This document shows, piece after piece, positions 1 through 6,304 of a stretch of 34,675 nt of DNA; position 1 is the first letter of the stretch; every line of letters starts with the position of its first letter. The position numbers and the translations under genes were made by a program. Source of the stretch: Holosporaceae bacterium (GTDB lineage Bacteria > Pseudomonadota > Alphaproteobacteria > UBA3830); NCBI GenBank assembly GCA_031276565.1, contig JAISMS010000077.1, forward strand, positions 1 through 34,675, read 5' to 3'. The notes beneath the pieces are model-generated. The model had not been told where the DNA came from, searched no databases, and saw nothing but the letters and a program-made list of their open reading frames with translations.

Positions 1-339
1 GTCTATGCATTTTATTTTAACATTATCCGGAGAATCTTTAATCTCGGACGGAGAATTTATGATGGCAAAACCGTTCGAGACGATTCCCGGAAACACGTCG
101 ATCGCCCTCAGGGTCTTATCCTGAACTATGACCGCATCCGGAGCCGTAACAGGCTCCCGCAGACGTATTTCTTTGTCGGAAATTCTGCAGAAGGCCACGA
201 CCGGAGCGCCCATTCTCTCGGATCCGAACTGCGGAAACGCCTGGGCATGCTTATTTTCCAGAAAAGCCGCTATTGATAACATTTCGGCTGCCGTAACGAC
301 CCCCTGGCCTCCTCTGCCGTGGATTCTCACCTGAAACAT
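1..339 (-). CDS. porG: 2-oxoacid:ferredoxin oxidoreductase, gamma subunit (partial)
   Basis: Reading the minus strand from about 339 gives MFQVRIHGRGGQGVVTAAEM, the typical N-terminus of the gamma subunit of pyruvate (or 2-oxoglutarate) ferredoxin oxidoreductase. It continues with FPQFGSERMGAPV, also typical. The enzyme oxidatively decarboxylates a 2-oxoacid to acyl-CoA with ferredoxin as acceptor; the gamma subunit belongs to the cytoplasmic multi-subunit complex. About 113 residues are visible and the C-terminus lies beyond base 1. Two ATGs sit side by side at 342 and 339. The Shine-Dalgarno GGAGG ends one base before the first, so the second (four-base spacing) is preferred. The partner subunits would lie outside the window. 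Family assignment is secure; pyruvate versus another 2-oxoacid cannot be told. Confidence 0.85.
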   Translation of the reverse strand, partial: MFQVRIHGRGGQGVVTAAEMLSIAAFLENKHAQAFPQFGSERMGAPVVAFCRISDKEIRLREPVTAPDAVIVQDKTLRAIDVFPGIVSNGFAIINSPSEIKDSPDNVKIKCID

Positions 340-367
340 CATTCCTCCGTAAACGAAAGTACAAGAA

Positions 368-513
368 TACATAATGCGGCGACAAAAATAAAGCCGACCG
401 CCGTATTCTAAAAATTTTTCGGCCGATGTGCATATACTAAAAAAGAAAAGAGGCGCCAAAGCGCCTCTTCTCAAGCCGGACTATTAAAAAAACACTCCGA
501 TCCTGTTCTCCTA
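368..513. repeat. Direct repeat copy 1: downstream region of secreted-protein gene
   Basis: This block of about 145 bp matches 1328-1473 with roughly eight differences, including two single-base indels in A runs. It runs from TACATAATGCG to the stop codon of the small secreted-protein gene at 511 and includes the terminator. It therefore marks a segmental duplication of gene plus downstream DNA, not a mobile repeat. Between the porG start (342) and this repeat nothing else is recognisable. Confidence 0.85.
438..469 (-). terminator. Rho-independent terminator after the 511-831 gene
   Basis: On the minus strand, 9-bp arms AAGAGGCGC/GCGCCTCTT around a four-base TTTG loop (448-469) are followed by a T-rich run (438-449). 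It lies about 40 bases after the stop codon at 511, so it should end transcription of that gene before porG. Confidence 0.85.
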
Positions 514-831
514 AGCAGGATCTGCAACAGGCTCTTCTGCAACAGGCTCTTCTGCTGCAGGCTGCTCTACTTGCTGCTCCTCTTCCTCAAGAGCTTCAGG
601 CGCTGTTGCAGGAACGGCAAATTCAGCTTTGAAGCGCGCTGCCACCGGATCCACGACAGCTGTCCGCTGCGGCTTTCCGGCGTTATTGTCTCTGACCCTT
701 AAGGCCAGATCCCTGAAAACCCTGAGTGTTCTGCCTTCGGAACTCTGACCGCCGTCCTGAGGAAGCTCCATGGCTGAAACACACGAAAACAACATCGGAA
801 ACACTAAAGAAGACATTACAAGCTTTTTCAT
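511..831 (-). CDS. Small secreted protein, paralogue 1 of a three-member tandem family
   Basis: A 106-residue protein of no family I recognise. The start at 831 is chosen for the AGGAGA ribosome site and because all three paralogues begin MKK at the equivalent place. Residues 1-20 form a signal peptide; cleavage could follow CVSA, or the LFSC tetrapeptide could be an imperfect lipobox. The mature part carries the family core, residues about 35-60: TLRVFRDLALRVRD, then GKPQRT. The C-terminal third is acidic and repetitive (EEEEQQVEQ, then AEEPVAEEPVADPA). It is predicted disordered, and export to periplasm or outside is inferred from the signal only. It has its own promoter and terminator. Paralogues lie at 1549-2139 and 2560-2913. 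Confidence 0.8.
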   Translation of the reverse strand: MKKLVMSSLVFPMLFSCVSAMELPQDGGQSSEGRTLRVFRDLALRVRDNNAGKPQRTAVVDPVAARFKAEFAVPATAPEALEEEEQQVEQPAAEEPVAEEPVADPA

Positions 832-882
832 TTTATTCTCCTTTCCAAATTTAGAAATATTATTAAAGCTCACAACGGGGAT

Positions 883-909
883 ATTATATGAATATAACAA
901 AAAAAGCAA
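883..909 (-). promoter_or_regulatory. Promoter of paralogue 1
   Basis: Minus strand: TTGCTT (904-909), 15 bases, then TATAAT (883-888). The same arrangement, TTGCTT plus a T run plus a TATA box, precedes the other two paralogues. All three also share an untranslated leader with GCTTTAATA and TTCTAAAT before the AGGAG site, so common regulation is likely. Confidence 0.6.
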
Positions 910-918
910 CATACCGTT

Positions 919-1309
919 AAAAGAATTTTGATTTGCTTTTTTGATATAAGAAAACAATTCGTCGAGTTCCGTCAATGGAACTTTGTTCTTTGGCGTGCCG
1001 GATTCAGGTCGTATCAGATCTGTTTTTTCGGCAGCTGATTTTATCCGATTAATAACAAACGTCAACATTGAGAATCTTCTTCAAAAGTCCTGATATTAGG
1101 CAAAATCCGTTGCCTTCGGCGTATAAGTCAACGGCTGCTCTTGTGACTCCGGATGAATGCTTCTTCCCGCCGTCTCCTTTCCCGGAATTTGTGCCGCATA
1201 CTTTACATAAATATCTTTGGTTGCCTGACACAAATCCGCTCTTGCACACTGTATCTGAACTACAATTCTTGCAACATAAACACATAATAGCACTTGTTTG
1301 ATATATCAT
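919..1309 (-). pseudogene. IS1-like transposase remnant, frameshifted and truncated
   Basis: Minus strand from about 1309 (or the internal ATG at 1285) reads a zinc-ribbon N-terminus with CKNC, a GFVSGNQRYLCKVCG segment, then a helix-turn-helix-like part ending ILNV. This layout is typical of the N-terminal half of IS1-like transposases. Near 1070 the match moves to another frame and continues TFVINRIKSAAEK, later ELDELFSYIKK, resembling the start of the catalytic DDE domain. It then stops abruptly near 919, where the promoter region of paralogue 1 begins. The rest of the catalytic domain is absent and no terminal inverted repeats were found. The piece lies between two copies of a duplicated segment, so it may have taken part in the rearrangement. 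Confidence 0.65.
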
Positions 1310-1327
1310 ATATATTTAGGCAATATC

Positions 1328-1473
1328 TACATAATGCGACGACAAAAATAAAGCCGACCGCCGTATTCTAAAAATTTTTCGGCCGATGTGCGTATACTAA
1401 AAAAAGAAAAGAGGCGCCAAAGCACCTCTTCTCAATCCGGACTATTAAAAAACACTCCGATCCCGTTCCCCTA
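1328..1473. repeat. Direct repeat copy 2: downstream region of secreted-protein gene
   Basis: Partner of 368-513. It ends at a TAG (1471-1473) that aligns with the real stop codon of paralogue 1 at 511-513, although the reading frame of paralogue 2 now stops 78 bases earlier, at 1549. Confidence 0.85.
1399..1430 (-). terminator. Rho-independent terminator after paralogue 2
   Basis: Second copy of the terminator at 438-469. One base change turns a C-G pair into a G-U wobble, so the 7-bp core stem (1411-1428) still folds in RNA. A T-rich tract follows on the minus strand. Confidence 0.8.
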
Positions 1474-1548
1474 AGAAGCAGCGGACTCTTTTACAGGCTC
1501 CTCTGCAGGAGCATCTCTGTCAACAACATTTGCTGTCGGCAGCTTCTG

Positions 1549-2139
1549 TTAGTGCTGCTGATCCTCATCGGCAGGCGCTTCTTTAAGCGCTTCTCCGTCA
1601 ACAATACCTGCTGCCGGCGGCTGCTGTTCGTTGTGCCGATTCTTTTCCTCATCAGACGCAACAGACGAGGCCCCCTGATTCACAGGTGCGACAAAAGTCT
1701 CCTTTTCCTCTTCCTCACCAGACGAAACAGACGACGCCCTTTGATTCAAAGATGCGACAGAAGTCTCCTCTTCCTCATACTGAAGATCAGATTCAACTTC
1801 GCGGCCCGCTGCCGCCTCCTCATCCGCGACAGCTGTAAGCCGCGGCTTTCCGGCGCTCTTCTCTTTAACCTCTAAGACCGGATCCCTGAAAACCTCAAGT
1901 GTTCTGTCTTCTCGAGACTGCCGAACGCCGCCCTGAGCCAGATCCTTGAAAACCTCAAGTGTTCTGTCTTGGGATCGAGTCTGACCGCCGCCCCGAGGGG
2001 CCCGCAAAGCCGGATCCCTGAAAACCCTAAGTGTTTTGTCTTCTCGAGACTGCCGAACGCCGCTCCGAGGGAGCTGCATGGCTGAAGCACACGAAAATAA
2101 TATCGGTAACGCCAAAGAAGACATTACAAGCTTTTTCAT
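1549..2139 (-). CDS. Small secreted protein, paralogue 2, internally repeated, probably shortened by a stop
   Basis: A 196-residue member of the family of 511-831, function unknown. The start at 2139 follows AGGAGG and gives MKKLVMSSL, nearly identical to paralogue 1; the signal peptide ends around CASA. The family core is multiplied: TLRVFRDPAL, TLEVFKDLA and TLEVFRDPVL occur in succession between residues about 35 and 95, each preceded by a SRED or SQD-type spacer. Then come GKPRLT and acidic low-complexity sequence with a second repeated unit (V-NQ-ASSV, 63-bp period). The protein ends DEDQQH at a TAA. The same frame stays open for 25 more codons to a TAG at 1471, and that tail contains APAEEPVKESAAS, which resembles the end of paralogue 1. 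The gene has its own promoter and terminator. Confidence 0.8.
   Translation of the reverse strand: MKKLVMSSLALPILFSCASAMQLPRSGVRQSREDKTLRVFRDPALRAPRGGGQTRSQDRTLEVFKDLAQGGVRQSREDRTLEVFRDPVLEVKEKSAGKPRLTAVADEEAAAGREVESDLQYEEEETSVASLNQRASSVSSGEEEEKETFVAPVNQGASSVASDEEKNRHNEQQPPAAGIVDGEALKEAPADEDQQH
1881..2070. repeat. Internal tandem repeats in paralogue 2
   Basis: The sequence GATCC(C/T)TGAAAACC recurs at 1881, 1941 and 2013, each followed by AAGTGTT(C/T)TGTCTT and a variable spacer. The spacings of 60 and 72 bases keep the frame. This is the DNA basis of the tripled VFRDPA core and suggests recent expansion by slippage or unequal exchange. Confidence 0.75.
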
Positions 2140-2191
2140 TTTATCCTCCTTATCCAGATTTAGAAACATTATTAAAGCTCATAAAAGATAC

Positions 2192-2218
2192 ACTATATGG
2201 GTATAACAAAAAAAGCAA
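2192..2218 (-). promoter_or_regulatory. Promoter of paralogue 2
   Basis: Minus strand: TTGCTT (2213-2218), 15 bases, TATAGT (2192-2197). The box, the T-rich spacer and the leader match the promoter at 883-909. Confidence 0.6.
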
Positions 2219-2495
2219 TATCCGAATATTGGAGAAAACATAAAATCATTTTACAATAAAATATATCATTCGGACGGTCTGAAACAGAATGCGACGGCGT
2301 ATTTTCACGATGACATTATTAAAAAAATCAGAACAGATGATTGTCAGCTGATCAGGCGAATTTAAAGTGACGGCAACGCAATGATAAACGGCCGGTTGCC
2401 GAAAAGGCGTTTCGTCTCTCGTAACAAGAATATCGGCCTTCGGATCGCGAATTTTGTCCGAAACACCCCTTCCTCTTCCGAAAACGAACGCCGCA
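2219..2495. other. Intergenic region between paralogues 2 and 3
   Basis: No convincing gene. A plus-strand frame stays open to a TAA at 2363-2365 and contains AYFHDDIIKKIRTDD, but it has no start codon or ribosome site. It may be the tail of a lost gene or chance. A 6-bp inverted repeat GGCAAC/GTTGCC flanks 2373-2401. Nothing else is seen. Confidence 0.4.
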
Positions 2496-2529
2496 ATAAA
2501 AAAGAACGGAGGCGTAAAACGCCTCCGTT
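2496..2529 (-). terminator. Rho-independent terminator after paralogue 3
   Basis: A perfect 10-bp stem AACGGAGGCG/CGCCTCCGTT with a five-base loop (2505-2529) is followed on the minus strand by a T-rich run. It lies about 30 bases past the stop of the gene at 2560. Its sequence differs from the terminators of paralogues 1 and 2. Confidence 0.85.
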
Positions 2530-2559
2530 AAATACCAAACTCCAAGATAATCCGAACTT

Positions 2560-2913
2560 TTAATATTCACCATCAGAAGATATTTCCGGAGTGACAGCTG
2601 CAGCTCTGCGGCGTGCTGCCGCTGGATCAACGACTGTCCGCTGCGGCTTTCCGACGCCTTTGTCTCTAACCCTTAAGGCCGGATCCCTGAAAACCTTTTT
2701 GTGGGTAACAGGTGCACCGTCTTCGGACGAAGACTCGTCATCATCTCGCGGAATAGGCCGGAATCTAAAAGAGCGGCTGCCTTCGGATGAAGATCCGTCA
2801 TCAGCTCCGTTAATGCTTGGAACCGGACTGCTCCCGTCCTGAGTAAGATTCATGGCTGAAGCACACGAAAACAATATCGAAAACACCCAAAAAGATATAA
2901 CTGACTTTTTCAT
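2560..2913 (-). CDS. Small secreted protein, paralogue 3
   Basis: A 117-residue protein, the most diverged member of the family. The start at 2913 follows an AGGAG site. The N-terminus MKKSVISFWVFSILFSCASA is a signal peptide of the same type, again with LFSC just before a possible SPase I site. A Ser/Asp-rich stretch (DDGSSSEGS, later DDDESSSEDG) replaces the extra cores of paralogue 2. The family core then follows at about residues 75-100: KVFRDPALRVRD, GKPQRT, VDPAAAR. That block is almost identical to paralogue 1, which argues it is the functional part. Partner and activity are unknown. It is transcribed divergently from the DUF2628 gene at 3140. Confidence 0.8.
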   Translation of the reverse strand: MKKSVISFWVFSILFSCASAMNLTQDGSSPVPSINGADDGSSSEGSRSFRFRPIPRDDDESSSEDGAPVTHKKVFRDPALRVRDKGVGKPQRTVVDPAAARRRAAAVTPEISSDGEY

Positions 2914-2959
2914 TTTATTCTCCTCTCTTAAATTTAGAATATATTAAAGCCTACAGGAT

Positions 2960-2989
2960 ACTATATATGCGAATACCGCAAAAAAGCAA
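2960..2989 (-). promoter_or_regulatory. Promoter of paralogue 3
   Basis: Minus strand: TTGCTT (2984-2989), 16 bases to TATATA (2962-2967) or 18 to TATAGT (2960-2965). It has the same box and T-rich spacer as at 883-909 and 2192-2218. Confidence 0.5.
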
Positions 2990-3075
2990 TATAATTTTAA
3001 AAATATATGCAATATCAATATGACAAGACGGGTGAAAAATAAATCCGCCGGCAAAAATATGCGCACAGTTCTCCT

Positions 3076-3109
3076 GAGGCATTGACAAAATGCCTCGTTG
3101 ATGTATTCT
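3076..3109 (+). promoter_or_regulatory. Promoter of the DUF2628 gene with an inverted repeat over the -35 box
   Basis: TTGACA (3082-3087), 16 bases, TATTCT (3104-3109). A perfect 8-bp inverted repeat GAGGCATT/AATGCCTC with a five-base gap (3076-3096) covers the -35 box and could be an operator. Transcription starting near 3116 favours the ATG at 3140 over the one at 3101. Confidence 0.5.
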
Positions 3110-3139
3110 TACGGAGTATATTTCAGTACAGGGGACGAG

Positions 3140-4084
3140 ATGACGGATAAGAACAAAATTGCGGAATCGGCGGGAGATCCGTTTGCGGGTTATTATGTTT
3201 CCGCGTTTGCCGAAGCGGAAAAAGGCAAAAACACCTGGAATTGGGCAGCATTTTTCGGAGGAGTGTACTGGCTGCATTTCAGAAAAATGTATATGTTCGC
3301 CTGGCTTTATATGTTTTTACTTGCGTTCTTGTTCTTCGCATTTAAGGTCTGTCACTTCTCGTACCCGATCTGTGTATTTATGACTCTCCTCATCGTAAAT
3401 ATTTATCCGGGTTTTTTCGGAAATAAAATTTACTACAGAAGGGTAAAGAAAAACATAAAAGCCGGCTATCATCTTTGCGATAAATATAATCCCGTGTCTC
3501 CGTGGTTGCTGTACCTGACCTGCAATATTTTAAACCCCGTGGCGGCGTTCGTAACATGGCTGCATGATAAACGTTTGCTGCGCAAGACTTTGGAATCCGG
3601 AGTTCCGCTCGATTGCGATTTGACCGAAAAGAATATAAACGCCGCCGTTTTGATCAGATCTGCGGATTATTATGCGCGAGAGTTTAAAAAGATAGAAAAC
3701 GGAAAGATAATAAGTCTCAACTGGGCGGCGTGTTTCGGCAATTCTTGCTGGTTCATATACAGAAAAATGTATTTGTACGGATTTTTGTTTTGGCTCTCCG
3801 ACGCGGCAGCCTACTTTATTTTCGTAAGCAAAGTCCTTCCCGGAAAGCTTTGGTCTGTCTTAAACTTATTACCGACAAAAGCGATATTAGCAGAATCGGT
3901 GCGCTCGTCACCCCTCGATTTTTGGATCGGATTAGGCATTATGTCGGCAATAATGCTCGCGACAAGACTGGCGCTCCTGTCAGGCGCGGCAAATCGTTTA
4001 TATTACCTCCGTCTGACCAAATCCGCCGCGCCGGTCAAACCGATGCGCCAAACGTCGCTTAAATCGACGAAAAAATCGCACTAA
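3140..4084 (+). CDS. Membrane protein with two DUF2628 units
   Basis: A 314-residue integral membrane protein, function unknown. The start at 3140 is chosen because an AGGGG site lies six bases upstream and the likely transcription start lies downstream of the ATG at 3101. DUF2628 proteins carry a signature of the form NWAAFFFGPFWFLYRKMY. Here it appears twice: NWAAFFGGVYWLHFRKMY at residues 34-51 and NWAACFGNSCWFIYRKMY at 194-211. Each unit is followed by hydrophobic segments and closed by an N-x-x-YY motif (about 95-99 and 285-289). The protein therefore looks like an internal duplication. The C-terminus is basic. The gene converges on its neighbour: its TAA (4082-4084) shares bases with the TAG of the minus-strand gene at 4081. 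Confidence 0.8.
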   Translation: MTDKNKIAESAGDPFAGYYVSAFAEAEKGKNTWNWAAFFGGVYWLHFRKMYMFAWLYMFLLAFLFFAFKVCHFSYPICVFMTLLIVNIYPGFFGNKIYYRRVKKNIKAGYHLCDKYNPVSPWLLYLTCNILNPVAAFVTWLHDKRLLRKTLESGVPLDCDLTEKNINAAVLIRSADYYAREFKKIENGKIISLNWAACFGNSCWFIYRKMYLYGFLFWLSDAAAYFIFVSKVLPGKLWSVLNLLPTKAILAESVRSSPLDFWIGLGIMSAIMLATRLALLSGAANRLYYLRLTKSAAPVKPMRQTSLKSTKKSH

Positions 4085-5115
4085 CCCGGATATCCGTGCG
4101 CCGCCAAAAAGTTTTCGGCTTCCGTCAGAAAAGCGTCCGTGATTTCCCGAACGGATCGTTCTTCTTTCACCAGTTCGACTATTTGTCCCGCCATCAGAGA
4201 GCCGCGTTCGACGTCCCCTTCCCGTACCGCTTTTCTCAGGGCGCCGGCCCAAAAATGTTCCAACGTCAGCTTTGCATCCTCCGCCGATATGCCTCCTTTG
4301 TCGAATTTGGCCAGAACTTCCCGCTGTTTGGCTATGAACTCCTCGGTTCCGGCATTCTCGACGGCACGCACCGGAGCAATCGGAAATCTTTTATCCAGCT
4401 GCACCGGTAAGACCGCGTTTCTTCCGTCGGCCTTCAGCAAAGCTTCCTTGAAATTTTTATGGGCGGTCGATTCCCGACAGCAGGCAAAAACGGTTCCCAA
4501 TTGACAACCGACGGCGCCCAACTGCAGTAAAGAGGCGAACATCTCTCCCCTGAACACGCCTCCGGCGACGAATATCGGATAATCTTTCATGTTCAGCAGA
4601 ACGGCCTGGATCAATACCATGGCGGAAAGCGGTCCCACGTGGCCGCCGGCTTCGTTGCCTTCAAGAATCAAAGCGTCCGCGCCGTGCTTGAACAATCTCT
4701 TCGCCACCGTCAGAGAAGGGGCAAAGGCGATGACTTTCATACCGTAAGCACGGATTTTATCCGTTATGCTCCGATCCGGAATTCCTCCCGCCAGAATAAC
4801 GCCGGAAACTTTTTGTTCTCCGCATACGTCAATCAAATCGTGCAATTTCGGGTTCATCAGTATGATATTTACTCCGAAGTTATTTGCGGTCTTTTGCCGA
4901 GTGAGCTCGATTTCATTTCTCAAAAGATCTCCGTCCATGGCGCCGGAAGCAAGAACGCCGAATATGCCGGCATTCGACATGGCGGATACCAGATCGGACT
5001 CGGAAATCCAGGTCATGGCGCCGCCCAATATCGGATATTTCGACCCGAGTATTTCTGATCCGCGCACCATCAATTTTTGAAGCCGTTCCCGCGCCGTTTC
5101 AGTCGAATTTTTCAT
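4081..5115 (-). CDS. Nitronate monooxygenase / FabK-type flavoprotein
   Basis: A 344-residue TIM-barrel flavoenzyme of the nitronate monooxygenase (2-nitropropane dioxygenase) family, which also includes the enoyl-ACP reductase FabK. Visible family features are the N-terminal YPILGGAMTWISESDLVSAM, GILASG-type turns, LILEGNEAGGHVGP (the FMN-phosphate and active-site region with the conserved His), FVAGGVFRGE and LGAVGCQLGTVFACCRES. The start at 5115 overlaps the lysC stop (ATGA), suggesting translational coupling; a TTG at 5130 is an alternative. The gene is last in the potH-potI-mipZ-lysC series. Sequence alone does not separate nitronate oxidation from fatty-acid synthesis. The 3' end overlaps the convergent DUF2628 gene by four bases, leaving no room for a terminator. 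Confidence 0.85.
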   Translation of the reverse strand: MKNSTETARERLQKLMVRGSEILGSKYPILGGAMTWISESDLVSAMSNAGIFGVLASGAMDGDLLRNEIELTRQKTANNFGVNIILMNPKLHDLIDVCGEQKVSGVILAGGIPDRSITDKIRAYGMKVIAFAPSLTVAKRLFKHGADALILEGNEAGGHVGPLSAMVLIQAVLLNMKDYPIFVAGGVFRGEMFASLLQLGAVGCQLGTVFACCRESTAHKNFKEALLKADGRNAVLPVQLDKRFPIAPVRAVENAGTEEFIAKQREVLAKFDKGGISAEDAKLTLEHFWAGALRKAVREGDVERGSLMAGQIVELVKEERSVREITDAFLTEAENFLAAHGYPG

Positions 5116-6287
5116 TTTTCCAACCCGCAATATTTATGTAACAAAGCTATAGATTCCTGTAATTTGTCGCTCGGAACGATCAGACTCGCTCGACGATTCG
5201 AGGACGACGTCGTCAGCGCTTCCGTCTTTTTTTCCCTCAGGATATTTGCCGGAACTTCCGCCGTTTCGGCGGAGGCGAAAGTCCCCACGACGCTGATTCG
5301 GGAATAGGGACGACGAACCACGATCTGTTTAACGCTTCGAACGTCTTCGCAGTTTTTCAGTATGCTTAAAACTACGGCGCCTTTCTTTTTATCTGCCAAA
5401 AGGTCGAGTTTTCCGTCGTCATCGCCTTTCAGCATCTCCGCCCTTATGAAATTCTTCTCCAGAAGATCAATGATGCGATCCGGCGGACCTTCATGCGAAA
5501 CTCTCACGTGCAGAAGACCCGGAGTTACCGCCAGTCCGCGAAAATTTACCGGAGGTACGTTTTCTGCAATAAGAGTGCCGCCGTTATCGATAAAACTGGA
5601 GGCGACCCGAATGACCACTTTATGCTTCATGGCATAATCCACCGACTGCTCCTGGAGGATTTTCGCCCCTCGGGAAGCCATTTCCAACATCTCGTCATAG
5701 TTGACGGCACAGATCTTTCGGGCAGCCGGGTAGAGGTTCGGATCCACCGTATAAACTCCGTCCACATCCGAATAGATCTCGCACAAATCGGCGGAAACGG
5801 CGGCGGCAACGGCGACGGCCGTAAGGTCTGATCCGCCTCTTCCCAACGTCGTTATGCGGTTCGACGGACTCACTCCCTGGAATCCGCATATCACCGGAAT
5901 TACGCCGTTTTTGACGTCCTTTTTTATGCTCCGCGGATCGATTTCTCGGATAACGGCATGCCCGTGGCATTCGTCGGTAAAAATCGGCACCTGCCAGGAT
6001 GCATAGGATCTTGCCTTAAGCCCGAGATTCTTCAGAGCAATGGCCATTAATCCCGCCGTAATGAGTTCTCCGGACGACACAACGCCGTCGTACTCGGGAT
6101 CTCCCTCGCAGGCGTTGAGATTTCTGACATATCCGACAAATTTGTTGGTAACTCCGGCCATGGCGGAAACGACCGCTATGACGTCATTGCCGTTTCTGCG
6201 GGAACGGGCCACGATATCAGCCGCGTGTTTTATTCTCTCAAGAGTGGCAACCGTGGTTCCTCCGAACTTTTGAACTGTACAGGTCAA
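5112..6287 (-). CDS. lysC: Aspartate kinase
   Basis: Aspartokinase phosphorylates L-aspartate in the first step to lysine/diaminopimelate, threonine and methionine. The 391-residue frame shows QKFGGTTVA at residues 6-14 (usual KFGGTSVA), VVSAMAGVTN, SSGELITAGL, TTLGRGGSDLTA and DVDGVYTVDP. Two C-terminal ACT domains for amino-acid feedback start around residue 265. The start is taken as the TTG at 6287, since the family begins just there and GGAGAA lies nine bases upstream. The open frame extends to 6617 but that part is only the antisense frame of mipZ. The gene begins 17 bases after mipZ and its end overlaps the next gene, so it is co-transcribed. Its diaminopimelate product would feed peptidoglycan. 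Confidence 0.92.
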   Translation of the reverse strand: MTCTVQKFGGTTVATLERIKHAADIVARSRRNGNDVIAVVSAMAGVTNKFVGYVRNLNACEGDPEYDGVVSSGELITAGLMAIALKNLGLKARSYASWQVPIFTDECHGHAVIREIDPRSIKKDVKNGVIPVICGFQGVSPSNRITTLGRGGSDLTAVAVAAAVSADLCEIYSDVDGVYTVDPNLYPAARKICAVNYDEMLEMASRGAKILQEQSVDYAMKHKVVIRVASSFIDNGGTLIAENVPPVNFRGLAVTPGLLHVRVSHEGPPDRIIDLLEKNFIRAEMLKGDDDGKLDLLADKKKGAVVLSILKNCEDVRSVKQIVVRRPYSRISVVGTFASAETAEVPANILREKKTEALTTSSSNRRASLIVPSDKLQESIALLHKYCGLEK

Positions 6288-6304
6288 TAAAGCTTCTCCG
6301 GCGG

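Noticed and set aside
2204-2365. Plus-strand open stretch containing AYFHDDIIKKIRTDD
   Set aside because: No start codon, no ribosome site and no recognised family; kept only as a note in the intergenic entry.
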